Source of the DNA: Amycolatopsis sp. NBC_01480
Lineage (GTDB): Bacteria; Actinomycetota; Actinomycetes; Mycobacteriales; Pseudonocardiaceae
DNA: 64,000 bases
Direction of reading: 5' to 3'
Assembly (NCBI RefSeq): GCF_036227205.1
Contig: NZ_CP109442.1
Coordinates: 6,262,001 to 6,326,000, forward strand
Positions 1-11,427 of the stretch are shown piece by piece. The notes under the pieces were generated by a model. The model ran no database searches. It saw only the letters and a program-made list of their open reading frames with translations, and was not told the DNA's origin. Each line of letters starts with the position of its first letter. The stretch's first letter is position 1. Position numbers and translations under genes: made by a program.

Positions 1-740
1 TCGGCACCTCGGCCGACGACGGGTCGGGCATCCGCCTCGGCGTCGAAGCCGGCGGGCGGACCGCCGAAATGGGCCGCATCTCGGCGTGGCGGTTCCTCAC
101 GCCGCCGGCGGCGTTCCTCGGCGGCCTGCTCGTCGACGCTTCCGGCAACCGGATCATCGACGAATCCCGGTACGGCGCCGCGATCGGCGAGCGGATGATC
201 ACCGCGCACGAGGGCAAGGGCTGGCTGCTCGCCGACGCGCCGATCGTGGCCGAGGCGCGCCGTGACGGGCGTCGGCAGGGACAGTGGTTTGCCTGGCTGC
301 AGCTGCGTTATCTCCTGCAGCGGGGGCGCGTCTCCGGCGCCACGGTCGAGGATGTCGCGCGCCGCGCGGGCGTCGACCCGGCTGGTCTCGCGGCCACGTA
401 CGAGGCCTATCGAAGCGGGCCCGACCCGATGGGCAAGCCGGCCGATTTCGCGCGCCCGCTGGACACTCCGCCGTATTCGCTGATCGACGTCTCGGTCAAG
501 CCGAATCTCGGTTACCCGTGCCCGATGCTCACGCTCGGCGGGCTGGTGGTCGACGAGGACACCGGCGCGGTGGCCGGCGTGCCCGGGCTGTACGCCGCCG
601 GTCGGACCGCGGTGGGAATCTGTTCTAGCTCCTACGTCAGTGGCCTGTCGCTGGCCGACTGCGTTTTCTCCGGTCGCAGGGCTGGATTGCACAGTGCGCT
701 GGAGCCGGACCGTATCGACAAAAACGAGAACGTGTTCTAG
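1..740 (+). CDS. FAD-dependent oxidoreductase, KstD-like, C-terminal part
   Basis: The reading frame is open from the left window edge (first full codon at base 3), so only the C-terminal ~245 residues are present. They resemble flavoproteins of the 3-ketosteroid dehydrogenase / fumarate reductase family. An SAWRFLTPP segment leads to a substrate-cap region, and the C-terminus has the FAD-closing motif GLYAAGRTAVG followed by SSSYVSGLSLADC. This ending differs from classical KstD (GLYAAGN with SYPGAG), so the substrate may be another steroid or CoA intermediate. It lies directly upstream of hsaADCB on the same strand, which supports a role in steroid ring dehydrogenation. A KstR-type box overlaps its last codons. 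The family is well supported; the exact reaction is not. Confidence 0.75.
   Translation, partial: GTSADDGSGIRLGVEAGGRTAEMGRISAWRFLTPPAAFLGGLLVDASGNRIIDESRYGAAIGERMITAHEGKGWLLADAPIVAEARRDGRRQGQWFAWLQLRYLLQRGRVSGATVEDVARRAGVDPAGLAATYEAYRSGPDPMGKPADFARPLDTPPYSLIDVSVKPNLGYPCPMLTLGGLVVDEDTGAVAGVPGLYAAGRTAVGICSSSYVSGLSLADCVFSGRRAGLHSALEPDRIDKNENVF
726..739. promoter_or_regulatory. KstR-type operator upstream of hsaA
   Basis: GAGAACGTGTTCTA matches the KstR consensus TnnAACnnGTTnnA at all conserved positions except the first T. It overlaps the stop codon of the upstream flavoprotein gene and lies 34 bases before the hsaA start. This suggests hsaADCB has its own cholesterol-derepressed promoter. Confidence 0.6.
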
Positions 741-773
741 TCTTGGACTCGTCGAACGAGAGAGGGACGGCCG

Positions 774-4226
<3,453 letters not shown>

Positions 4227-4228
4227 GG

Positions 4229-4483
4229 TTATTTCCAGCGAAAGTGGACAAAAACCCGGCCGAAGTTGTCCTTGTCCTTTTCGATCCGGTGATACAGCGC
4301 CTTGATGTCCTTGCGCTCCAGGAAGCGCAGCACGTGCTTCTTCAGCTGCCCGGACCCCTTGCCGGGGATGATCTCGACCAGCGGCGCCTTCTTCGCCACC
4401 GCCTCGTCGATGATCGCCTGCAGCGCCCGGTCGATCTCGCCGCCGTGGTTGTAGATGTCGTGCAGGTCGAGTTTCAGCTTCAT
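4229..4483 (-). CDS. small Smr-domain protein
   Basis: The 84-residue protein consists almost entirely of an Smr (small MutS-related) domain, with the LDLHDIYNHGG start, the IIPGKGSGQLKKHVLRFL core (family HGKGxG-like loop) and a basic C-terminus. Smr domains in MutS2 and stand-alone proteins are associated with nucleic-acid nicking or ribosome rescue. The first His of the canonical HGxG is replaced by Pro here (PGKGSG), so nuclease activity is uncertain. It is transcribed against hsaB and away from a palindromic repeat. Confidence 0.75.
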   Translation of the reverse strand: MKLKLDLHDIYNHGGEIDRALQAIIDEAVAKKAPLVEIIPGKGSGQLKKHVLRFLERKDIKALYHRIEKDKDNFGRVFVHFRWK

Positions 4484-4509
4484 GGGCTCCAGGCTGCCAC
4501 CCGGCCGGG

Positions 4510-4555
4510 CTCGTGAGTGTTTATGCCGGTTCTAACCGTCTTCAGCACTCACGAG
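4510..4555. repeat. 46-bp intergenic palindrome, copy 1 (degenerate)
   Basis: The outer arms CTCGTGAGTG/CACTCACGAG and centre CCGGTTCTAACCG are intact. The middle of the right arm (CTTCAG instead of CATGAA) has decayed, so the inner stem is imperfect. It is the only copy lying between divergent genes (Smr leftward, secreted protein rightward). Five other copies are listed below. Confidence 0.85.
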
Positions 4556-4640
4556 TCCTGAAGTTGATCAGTCACGCGATGGTTAACAAATGACTATCTG
4601 CTTTGTTACTTGGTCCAAACCATGCGACCATCTTCGTCAT

Positions 4641-4756
4641 GAATCATCTTCACGTTCGAGCAACGGCGCCGAACCCCATGATTCTCTTGATCCTCTACGG
4701 GCAAGCGGGACCACGGCGGCGGAGGAACCGCCGAAGATGTGAACCCCGTAGGAGGA
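4641..4756 (+). promoter_or_regulatory. structured 5' leader that can sequester the ribosome binding site
   Basis: Three nested or adjacent helices can be drawn by eye. Helix A pairs GAATCAT (4641-4647) with ATGATTC (4678-4684) and holds a small CGTT/AACG hairpin. Helix B pairs TCCTCTACGGG (4691-4701) with CCCGTAGGAGGA (4745-4756): eleven pairs with one bulged G, covering the whole Shine-Dalgarno GGAGGA. Helix C (CGGCGG/CCGCCG, 4714-4719 with 4728-4733) lies inside helix B. The start codon follows at 4761. The layout suggests translational control, by a ligand, temperature or protein. No known riboswitch class was recognised. The transcription start is unknown. Confidence 0.5.
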
Positions 4757-4760
4757 CCAC

Positions 4761-5219
4761 ATGAAAGCGACCCGCTTGCTTGTCGGCATCACCGCTGTCG
4801 CCGGGACCATGTTCCTTGCGGTTCCCGCGTATGCCGCCACCGGCCAGGTCGACGGCAACATCACCGTGGGCGGCTCGAGCTGCTCGTGGACCAACGCGAC
4901 CACCAGCGACGTGGCGCCGAACACGCTGACCATCGACCACACGACCGTCAAGCCGAGCTGCAGCGGCAGCATCGTGGCGAGCCTGACCAACGACCCGACC
5001 GCCACCTTCGACGACACGGCCGGCACGGTGTCCTCGGCCGAGGTGGACGTCACCGGGACGGTGCTCGGGATCAACTGCTCGTACAAGGTGACCGGCCTGT
5101 CGCTCTCCCGCCAGGGAACGACGCGGACTTACACCGGTGGCCCGTTCACCGCCAACGGCGGCGGCGGGCTGTGCCCCAGCTCGGAAACCGTGGACTCCGC
5201 CACGCTGACCTTCCACTGA
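4761..5219 (+). CDS. small secreted protein with four cysteines
   Basis: The 152-residue protein has a clear Sec signal peptide (MKATRLL..., cleavage near AYA-ATG at about residue 28). The mature domain of ~125 residues is rich in Thr, Ser and Gly, with four Cys placed to make two disulfides (SSCSW, KPSCSG, GINCSY, GLCPSS) and predicted beta strands. No family was recognised; it looks like the small secreted beta-sandwich proteins common in actinomycetes. The ATG is chosen for the strong GGAGGA four bases upstream, which can be buried in the leader hairpin. A stem-loop terminator follows. Confidence 0.8.
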   Translation: MKATRLLVGITAVAGTMFLAVPAYAATGQVDGNITVGGSSCSWTNATTSDVAPNTLTIDHTTVKPSCSGSIVASLTNDPTATFDDTAGTVSSAEVDVTGTVLGINCSYKVTGLSLSRQGTTRTYTGGPFTANGGGGLCPSSETVDSATLTFH

Positions 5220-5251
5220 CACCGGCGCTGACGCACCACTGAACGACAGCA

Positions 5252-5286
5252 GCGCGGAGCGACCCCTCAAGAGGGCCGCTCCGCGT
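5252..5286. terminator. hairpin terminator between convergent genes
   Basis: The inverted repeat GCGGAGCG...CGCTCCGC, extended by CCCTC/GAGGG around an AA-type loop, has one mismatch and one bulge. It lies between the secreted-protein gene and the convergent MBL hydrolase gene and could serve both. Confidence 0.7.
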
Positions 5287-5292
5287 TTGCCG

Positions 5293-6363
5293 TTATCCGA
5301 GCGTCTGCCACCAGCCGTCGACCGACGGCGGGTTCGCGACGTCGAGCCGCTCGCCCGGCTTCGGCACGGCGAGGGCCAGGTCGTTCGCCTTGGCCTCGCG
5401 CCACACGCGGTCGGCGGGCTCGGCCCAGGGGTGCATGGCGAGGGAGAACGTCGCCCAGTGCACCGGCACCAGCAGCCCGCCCCGCACGTCGATGTGCGCG
5501 GCGACGCCTTCCTCCGGGGTCATGTGGATGTCCGGCCAATGCGGGGCGTACGCGCCGATCTGGATCAAGGCGGCGTCGAACGGGCCGTGTTCCTCGCCGA
5601 TCTTCGCAAAGCCGTCGAAATAACCGGTGTCGCCGCTGTAGAAGACGCGGTGCCGCGGCCCGGCGATCACCCAGGACGTCCAGAGCGTGCTGTCGTTGCT
5701 GATTCCGCGGCCGGAGAAGTGCTGCGCCGGGGTGGCGACAAACCGGATGCCGCCGACCTCGGCCTCCTCGTTCCAGTCCAGCTCGATGATCCGGGAGCTC
5801 GGCACCCGCCACCGCTCGAGGTGCGCGCCGACGCCCAGCGGCACCAGGAACGGCGCGTCGTGGGCGGCCAGCAGCTCGCGCACGGTGGCCAGGTCCAGGT
5901 GGTCGTAGTGGTCGTGGGAGATGACGATCGCGTCCACCCGGCCGACCGAGGCCAGCGGCACCGGCGGCGCGTGCAGCCGCCGCGGGCCGGCGAACGCGGC
6001 CGGCGACACCCGGTCGCTCCACACCGGGTCGCACAGCACGCGGGCGCCGTCGATCTCCACCAGTGTGGACGCGTGGCCGTACCAGGTCAGGTAGACGCCG
6101 TCAGTGGACTCCACGACCGGCTGCGCGACGAGCGGGATCTCCCCGCCGGGCTTGCGCTGGGCCCGGTTCTCACCGAACAGCAGCTCGCGCAGGATGCCGC
6201 CCGCGGCCGAAGGCGAGGGTGACGCCCGGGTGGGGGAGGCGTTGTGGAACAGGCCGTCGGCGAACTGAGGCGACCGGCGCATGCGCTCGGCCCGCGCACC
6301 GGTGGCCTTCGCGCCGAAGGCCACCGGGAAGTCGCTGAGTGCCGAGACCGTCTTCCTCACCAT
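5293..6363 (-). CDS. MBL-fold metallo-hydrolase (UlaG/NAPE-PLD-like)
   Basis: The 356-residue metallo-beta-lactamase-fold protein has the zinc-binding motif SHDHYDHLD, a later ATPAQHFSGRG His, the YSGDTGYFDGF Asp-containing loop and a C-terminal PVHWATFSLAMHPW His. The spacing and a 90-residue N-terminal extension resemble the Lactamase_B_2 subgroup that includes NAPE-phospholipase D and YfeX-neighbour hydrolases; the substrate is not predictable. The ATG at 6363 (MVRKTVSAL) has GGGGA just upstream. An upstream ATG at 6408 is possible but would overlap the desaturase gene. It follows the desaturase gene on the same strand by 10 bases and is probably co-transcribed. Confidence 0.8.
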   Translation of the reverse strand: MVRKTVSALSDFPVAFGAKATGARAERMRRSPQFADGLFHNASPTRASPSPSAAGGILRELLFGENRAQRKPGGEIPLVAQPVVESTDGVYLTWYGHASTLVEIDGARVLCDPVWSDRVSPAAFAGPRRLHAPPVPLASVGRVDAIVISHDHYDHLDLATVRELLAAHDAPFLVPLGVGAHLERWRVPSSRIIELDWNEEAEVGGIRFVATPAQHFSGRGISNDSTLWTSWVIAGPRHRVFYSGDTGYFDGFAKIGEEHGPFDAALIQIGAYAPHWPDIHMTPEEGVAAHIDVRGGLLVPVHWATFSLAMHPWAEPADRVWREAKANDLALAVPKPGERLDVANPPSVDGWWQTLG

Positions 6364-6373
6364 GTCCCCGAGT

Positions 6374-7408
6374 CTACGAACGCTTCCTGAGAGGGGCCCC
6401 AGTTTCATGCAGGTGGGTGAGCGCCTGCCGGTAGGAGTCGATCAGGCCGGTCTGCAGGTAGGGCACGCCCAGCTCCGCGCAGTAGTCGCGGACGATCGGC
6501 TGCGCCCGGCGCAGGTGCACCGAGGGCATGCTCGGGAACAGGTGGTGCTCGATCTGGTAGTTGAGCCCGCCCAGCGCGACGTCGATCGCCGCGCCGCCGC
6601 GGACGTTGCGGGAGGTGAGCACCTGCTTGCGCAGGAAGTCCAGCTCGGGGCGGCCGGTGAGCGTGGGCATGCCCTTGTGGTTCGGGGCGAAGATCGATCC
6701 CATGTAGACACCCCAGACCCCTTGGTGCACAACGAAGAACAGCACCGCCAGGCCGGGCGGCAGCACGATGAACAGGGCGGACAGGTAAACGACGAAGTGG
6801 GTTGCCAGCAGGGCGGCCTCGACGCCGCGGGCGCGCAAGCCGGGCTTGGCCACCGAGCGGATGCCCGACCAGTGCAGGTTCAGCCCCTCGAGGGTGAGCA
6901 GCGGGAAGAACAGGAAGGCCTGGTACCGCCCGATGAACCGGGGCACGCCGCGGCTGGCCCGGGCCTGGTCCTTCGACCAGACGAGGATGTCCGGGTCCAC
7001 GTCGGGATCCAGCTCCTCGTGGTTGGGGTTCGCGTGGTGGCGGGTGTGCTTGTCCATCCACCACCCGTAGCTCATGCCGACGCCGAGGTTGCCCGCGATG
7101 CGGCCGGCGATCTCGGTCGGGCGGCGGGTGCGGAACACCTGGCGGTGGGCGAGGTCGTGGGACAGCAGGGCGATCTGGCCGAACATGAAGGCCTGGAACA
7201 CCGCGATCGCGAGCTGCCACCAGGAGTCGCCGAGGAGCGCGAACGCCACCCAGCCGCCGGTGAACAACGCGGTCACGAGGGTGATCCGGAACGTGTAGTA
7301 GCCGGGGCGCCGCGCGAGCAGGCCGGCGTCGGCAATGCGCCGCGACAAGCGGGCGAAGTCGCTGCCGGAGCCGGCCGGGGCGGACTGGACGAGGTTCTCT
7401 GTGGTCAC
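6374..7408 (-). CDS. membrane fatty acid desaturase
   Basis: The 344-residue di-iron acyl desaturase carries the three histidine boxes: HDLAHRQ, HTRHH (in DKHTRHHANPNH) and QIEHHLFPSMP. Hydrophobic segments (for example TLVTALFTGGWVAFALLG and HFVVYLSALFIVLPPGL) give about four membrane passes. The QxxHH third box is typical of front-end or acyl-lipid desaturases of actinobacteria. The GTG at 7408 (VTTENLVQ) is chosen because the upstream part of the frame is Arg/Pro-rich non-homologous read-through. It introduces a double bond into membrane fatty acids; regiospecificity is unknown. The gene lies just downstream of the fadE33 stop. Confidence 0.88.
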   Translation of the reverse strand: MTTENLVQSAPAGSGSDFARLSRRIADAGLLARRPGYYTFRITLVTALFTGGWVAFALLGDSWWQLAIAVFQAFMFGQIALLSHDLAHRQVFRTRRPTEIAGRIAGNLGVGMSYGWWMDKHTRHHANPNHEELDPDVDPDILVWSKDQARASRGVPRFIGRYQAFLFFPLLTLEGLNLHWSGIRSVAKPGLRARGVEAALLATHFVVYLSALFIVLPPGLAVLFFVVHQGVWGVYMGSIFAPNHKGMPTLTGRPELDFLRKQVLTSRNVRGGAAIDVALGGLNYQIEHHLFPSMPSVHLRRAQPIVRDYCAELGVPYLQTGLIDSYRQALTHLHETGAPLRKRS

Positions 7409-7481
7409 CTCGTTGAGTGTTTCGGCGATCGGGGCCGGGCAGAACCCTGCACACCCGAGGAGCGGTGCGGGGGTTGCCCCT

Positions 7482-7496
7482 ACCCCTCTTAGGGGT
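7482..7496. repeat. short hairpin over the fadE33 stop
   Basis: ACCCCT-CTT-AGGGGT is a perfect 6-bp stem with a 3-base loop, overlapping the TAA of fadE33. It could be a weak terminator or operator between fadE33 and the desaturase gene. Confidence 0.4.
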
Positions 7497-8505
7497 GGAC
7501 GCGGGCGAGGTGGTGCTGCGGCGGCCCGAACAGCTGCCCCGTCGCGTGCGCGCGCTTGAGGTACCGGTGGGCGGGATGTTCCCAGGTCACGGCGATGCCG
7601 CCGTGTAATTGGATCATCTCCGCGGCCACCGTGGCGAAGGCCTCGCTGCAGTGCACTTTGGCCACCGCGGCGAGCCGGGACGACGCGGGCGCGGCGTAGG
7701 CGGCCGAGCGGGCGGTTTCGACGAGGACGTGCAAATCGGCCATCCGGTGCTTGAGCGCCTGGAAACTCCCGATCGGACGGCCGAACTGCTCCCGTCGCAG
7801 CGTGTACTCGACGGTCAGCTCCAGGGCCCGCGCGGCGGCACCGGCCTGCTCGGCGGCGAGGACCGCGCAGGCGACGTCCCGCACGCGGCCGAGATCGACG
7901 GGGCCGAGCCGCCGGGCCGGGACCTGGTCGAGCGTCACCGTGGCCAGACGGCGCGTCTCGTCCATGCCGGCAACGGCGATCCGCTGAACTCCGGAGTGGG
8001 CCGGATCGACCTCGAACAGAGCGGGGCCGTCTTCGGTGGTCGCGGCGACGAGGAGGACGGCGGCTTCGGCGGCGTCGAGGACGTAGTGAGCGCTTCCGTC
8101 GAGAGTGGAGCCCTGAGCTTGGACGGCGGGCTGCTGCGGATCCCAATGGCCGTGCGCGCCGGTCCAGGCGAGCGCGCCGACGACGCCCTCGGCCAGCTGC
8201 GGCAGGAGCCGTGCGCACGCGCTGTCGTCGCTCGTCGTGAGCAGTGCGGTGGTGGTGAGCACAGCGGAACCGAGGAACGGCACGTCGGCCAGGACGCGGC
8301 CGAGTTCTTCCGCGACGATCTGCACCTCGGTGATGCCCGCGCCTCCGCCTTTGTCATCGGCAGAGCCGGCGGCCAGGCCGCCGAAGCGTTCCGGCACGGT
8401 CAGCGCGGCGACGCCGATCTGCGCGCACAGTGCGGTCCACGGCTCGGGCTCGCGTTCGAGGAGCTTGCGCACGCCGGCGCGCAGCTGGTCCTGCTCCGGG
8501 GTCAC
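7489..8505 (-). CDS. fadE33: acyl-CoA dehydrogenase FadE33-like
   Basis: The 338-residue acyl-CoA dehydrogenase has the C-terminal LRREQFGRPIGSFQALKHRMAD segment and the QLHGGIAVTWEHPAHRYLKRA ending. It is shorter than a standard acyl-CoA dehydrogenase (~380), like one subunit of the alpha2beta2 heteromeric steroid enzymes. It is the fifth and last gene of the leftward operon fadD3-echA-fadE31-fadE32-fadE33, which matches the fadD3-fadE31-fadE32-fadE33 order of the mycobacterial KstR2 regulon. The assignment rests on order and size. The likely role is dehydrogenation of HIP-derived acyl-CoA. The start overlaps the fadE32 stop. Confidence 0.8.
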   Translation of the reverse strand: MTPEQDQLRAGVRKLLEREPEPWTALCAQIGVAALTVPERFGGLAAGSADDKGGGAGITEVQIVAEELGRVLADVPFLGSAVLTTTALLTTSDDSACARLLPQLAEGVVGALAWTGAHGHWDPQQPAVQAQGSTLDGSAHYVLDAAEAAVLLVAATTEDGPALFEVDPAHSGVQRIAVAGMDETRRLATVTLDQVPARRLGPVDLGRVRDVACAVLAAEQAGAAARALELTVEYTLRREQFGRPIGSFQALKHRMADLHVLVETARSAAYAAPASSRLAAVAKVHCSEAFATVAAEMIQLHGGIAVTWEHPAHRYLKRAHATGQLFGPPQHHLARVHP

Positions 8506-9458
8506 GGCGCGATCGCCGCCAGGACGCGGTGCCGGTGGACGGCGGGCGTGCCCCAGGCCGTCGTCAGCGCGCGGACGCGGGTGAGCCGCAGGCCGAGCGG
8601 GTGCTCGGCGGTGTAGCCGATCGCGCCGTGGACCTGAAGGGCGGTGCGGGCGGCCAGGTGCGCGGCATCGCCGCAGGCCACCTTGGCGGCGGAGACGTCG
8701 GCCGGATCGGCGGTGACGGCGGCGCCGTGCAGCAGCGGCCGGGCCAGTTCCAGCGCGGTGACGACCTCGGCCAGCAGGTGCTTGATTGCTTGGAAGCGGC
8801 CGATTTCACGGCCGTACTGGCGGCGTTGGCCGGCGTGTTCGACGGACATCTCCAGCAACCGCCGGCCGGCGCCGAGGAGCTGCGCCGCGGTGAGGAGAGC
8901 GCCCAAATCGAACGCGCGGGCCGGGTCGAGCGCGGGGCCGAGTTCGTCACCGGGGACGGGCACGAAGAGGCGACGGGAACTGTCCAGCGAGGCCAGGTGA
9001 GCGCCGGGGGTGAAGCCGCGTAACGAGGCGACGTCGACGAGGAAACGGGCGTCGGCGATGTCGGCGTCCAAGGCGAACGGGAGATGCGGCGGAAAAGCAA
9101 GCGAGACAAGGGTTTCACCGGCCGCGGTGGAGGCCAGGATCTCGTCGTCGAGCAGACAGGGCAGCACCGCGGAATCCGTCCACGGGCCGGGCGGGCAGAA
9201 GCGGCCGAGGACCTCGAAGGCGAGAACAGCGTCGACGGTTGTCGCGCCCGTGCCGTCCTCTTCGGACAGACCACCGCGGTGGGACGGGGTGGTCAGCGCC
9301 GTGACGCCCTGGTCGGCCAGGCGGCGCCAGATCTTCAGCCCCGGGCCGTGATCACCGCCGGCCCAGGCGCGGGTGGCCGTGTCACAGTCCAGAGTGGACA
9401 GCAGGGCGTCCAGGGAGGCGGCGAACGCCTCCTGTTCCGCGGACGGGGCGAATCTCAC
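8502..9458 (-). CDS. fadE32: acyl-CoA dehydrogenase FadE32-like
   Basis: The 318-residue acyl-CoA dehydrogenase is of the short heteromeric type (mycobacterial FadE32 is ~320). Visible are the QRRQYGREIGRFQAIKHLLAE helix and the LQVHGAIGYTAEHPLGLRLTRVRAL C-terminal region. The GTG at 9458 (VRFAPSAEQEAF) overlaps the fadE31 stop as GTGA; a longer frame upstream is inside fadE31. Together with FadE31 or FadE33 it probably forms an alpha2beta2 dehydrogenase in C/D-ring degradation. Confidence 0.8.
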   Translation of the reverse strand: MRFAPSAEQEAFAASLDALLSTLDCDTATRAWAGGDHGPGLKIWRRLADQGVTALTTPSHRGGLSEEDGTGATTVDAVLAFEVLGRFCPPGPWTDSAVLPCLLDDEILASTAAGETLVSLAFPPHLPFALDADIADARFLVDVASLRGFTPGAHLASLDSSRRLFVPVPGDELGPALDPARAFDLGALLTAAQLLGAGRRLLEMSVEHAGQRRQYGREIGRFQAIKHLLAEVVTALELARPLLHGAAVTADPADVSAAKVACGDAAHLAARTALQVHGAIGYTAEHPLGLRLTRVRALTTAWGTPAVHRHRVLAAIAP

Positions 9459-10588
9459 CGGTCTCCCTTCGGCAGGCCGAGCAGGCGTTCGGCGACGATC
9501 GTGCGCTGGATCTGGTCCGTGCCGCCGTAAATGGGGCCGGCCAGGGAGAACAGCCAGCCGTCCGCCCACGGGCCGCGGAGTTCGGCGGCCGGGCCGAGCA
9601 GGTCCAGGGCGGTTTCGTGGAGGGCCACGTCGAGGTGTGACCAGAACAGCTTGTTGATGCTGGATTCCGGGCCCAGCTCGGCGCCGGACGCGAGGCGCGT
9701 GACCGTGCCGAAGGTGTAGAGCTGGTACGCCCGCGCGCCGATCCACGCGTCGGCCACGCGCGCGGCCGTCGCCTCCGGCCGGCCGGCCGACGACCACAAC
9801 GACACCAGCCGGTCCGCGGCGGACAGGAAACGGCCGGGGCTGCGCAGGGACAGGCCGCGTTCGTTGTTGGCGGTGGTCATGGCCACGCGCCAGCCGTTGC
9901 CGGGAGTGCCGATGACGTCCTCGTCCGGGACGAAAACGTCGTCGAAGAAAATCTCCGCGAAGCCGGGTTCACCGTCGAGCTGCGGGATGGGGCGGACGGT
10001 CACGCCCGGCGCGCGCAGGTCGGCCATCAGGTAGGTCAGGCCGTGGTGGCGCGTCGATCCGGGCTCGCTGCGGAATAGGCCGAACGCGCGGTCGGCGAAG
10101 GCGGCGCGGGAACTCCAGGTCTTCTGGCCGTTGAGGAGCCAGCCGCCGTCCGCGGGAGTGGCGGTGCTACGCAACGCCGCGATATCGCTGCCGGCCTCGG
10201 GTTCGGACCAGGCCTGTGCCCAGACTTCCTCGGAGCGCGCCATTTTCGGCAGGATCCGCGCGAGCTGTTCGGGCGTGCCGTGGGAGAAAAGGGTGGGCGC
10301 CAGCATGAAGATGCCGTTCTGGTTGACGCGGCCGGGCGCGCCCGCGGCGTAGTACTCCTCCTCGAAGAGCACCCACTCCAGCAGGCTCGCGTCGCGGCCG
10401 CCGTACTCGCGCGGCCACGAGACGACGGACCAGCGCGCGTCCGCCAGCTCCGCCTCCCACTCGCGGTGCGCAGCGAAACCCTCGGCGGTGTCGAACGAAG
10501 GCAACGGCGACCGCGGCACGTGCGCGGCCAGCCACTCCCGGGCCTCGTCACGGAACCGGCGGGTGGGCTCGTCGAGGTCGAGGTCCAT
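9455..10588 (-). CDS. fadE31: acyl-CoA dehydrogenase FadE31-like
   Basis: The 377-residue full-length acyl-CoA dehydrogenase matches the expected FadE31 size. Segments include AWSEPEAGSDIAALR (FAD/substrate binding), GQKTWSSRAAFADRAF, the NERGLSLRSPGRF helix and IYGGTDQIQRTIVAERLLGLPKG at the C-terminus. The ATG (MDLDLDEPTRRF) is preferred. A GTG nine bases upstream (VSAMDL) overlaps the echA stop as GTGA and is equally plausible given how the neighbours are coupled. It acts in HIP-CoA beta-oxidation by position. Confidence 0.83.
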   Translation of the reverse strand: MDLDLDEPTRRFRDEAREWLAAHVPRSPLPSFDTAEGFAAHREWEAELADARWSVVSWPREYGGRDASLLEWVLFEEEYYAAGAPGRVNQNGIFMLAPTLFSHGTPEQLARILPKMARSEEVWAQAWSEPEAGSDIAALRSTATPADGGWLLNGQKTWSSRAAFADRAFGLFRSEPGSTRHHGLTYLMADLRAPGVTVRPIPQLDGEPGFAEIFFDDVFVPDEDVIGTPGNGWRVAMTTANNERGLSLRSPGRFLSAADRLVSLWSSAGRPEATAARVADAWIGARAYQLYTFGTVTRLASGAELGPESSINKLFWSHLDVALHETALDLLGPAAELRGPWADGWLFSLAGPIYGGTDQIQRTIVAERLLGLPKGDR

Positions 10589-10593
10589 CGCGC

Positions 10594-11427
10594 TCACGCC
10601 CTCGGGCCACGCATCGAGCGGGCGTCCTGACCGGCCAGCGAATCGCCGGTGGTTTCGGCGTTGTGCGAGTGGCCCAGGTGGTGGAGGGCGAACGCCGAGT
10701 CCATGCCCGAGCGCAAGCCCATCAGGTCCTCCGCCTGATTGACCGCCTTTTTCGCCAGCGCCAAGCCAAACCGTGGCATCTCGGCGATTTTCTCCGCCAG
10801 CGCCAGAGTTTCCGCCTCCAGCTCGGACCGCGGCACCACCCGGTTCAGCATGCCCCACGCCAGCGCCTGCTCCGCGCTGAAACGCTCACCTGTGAACAGC
10901 ACCTCCTTCGCCGCGCGGGGGCCGAGGACCCACGGGTGCGCGAAGTACTCCACACCCGGGATGCCCATGCGGACCACGGGATCGGCGAAAAACGCGTCGT
11001 CCGAGGCGACGATCAGGTCGCAGACCCAGGCGAGCATCAGGGCGCCCGCGATGCACGCGCCCTGCACACTCGCGATGGTCGGCTTCGGGAGCTCGCGCCA
11101 GCGGCGGCACATTCCCAGGTACACCTCGGATTCGCGGGCGAAGCGCTGGTCCGCGCCGGCCGCGCCGACGTGGTCCCACCAGGTCACCGCGCGGCGGTCG
11201 AACGAGGCGTCCGCGTCGCGGCCCGGGGAACCGATGTCGTGGCCCGCCGAGAAGTGCTTGCCCGCGCCGGCCAGGACGATCACCTTCACGGCGTCGTCCG
11301 AGACGGCGCGGGTGAAGGCGTCGTCGAGGGCGTAGGTCATCGCCGAGTTCTGGGCGTTGCGGTACTCCGGCCTGTTCATCGTGACGATCGCGACCGGTCC
11401 GCGCCGCTCGTAGGCGACCTCAGCCAT
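10594..11427 (-). CDS. enoyl-CoA hydratase/isomerase family protein
   Basis: This 277-residue crotonase-fold protein has the oxyanion-hole segments KHFSAGHDIGSPG and QGACIAGALMLAWVCD. The longer loop after the first segment (GRDADASFDRRAVTWWDH) resembles the EchA13-type subgroup. One catalytic position is acidic (PVVRMGIPGVEYF contains Glu). It is inserted between fadD3 and fadE31, a position not occupied in the M. tuberculosis operon. It overlaps fadD3 by eight bases and is therefore probably part of the KstR2-controlled operon. The substrate is unknown but presumably a ring-C/D enoyl-CoA. Confidence 0.82.
   Translation of the reverse strand: MAEVAYERRGPVAIVTMNRPEYRNAQNSAMTYALDDAFTRAVSDDAVKVIVLAGAGKHFSAGHDIGSPGRDADASFDRRAVTWWDHVGAAGADQRFARESEVYLGMCRRWRELPKPTIASVQGACIAGALMLAWVCDLIVASDDAFFADPVVRMGIPGVEYFAHPWVLGPRAAKEVLFTGERFSAEQALAWGMLNRVVPRSELEAETLALAEKIAEMPRFGLALAKKAVNQAEDLMGLRSGMDSAFALHHLGHSHNAETTGDSLAGQDARSMRGPRA

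Noticed and set aside
4641..4756. Leader as a c-di-AMP (ydaO) or c-di-GMP riboswitch
   Set aside because: Short pieces such as CGGGACCA and GTGAACCCC recall the c-di-AMP motif, but their order and spacing do not fit and the conserved core is missing. I keep it as an unclassified structured leader.
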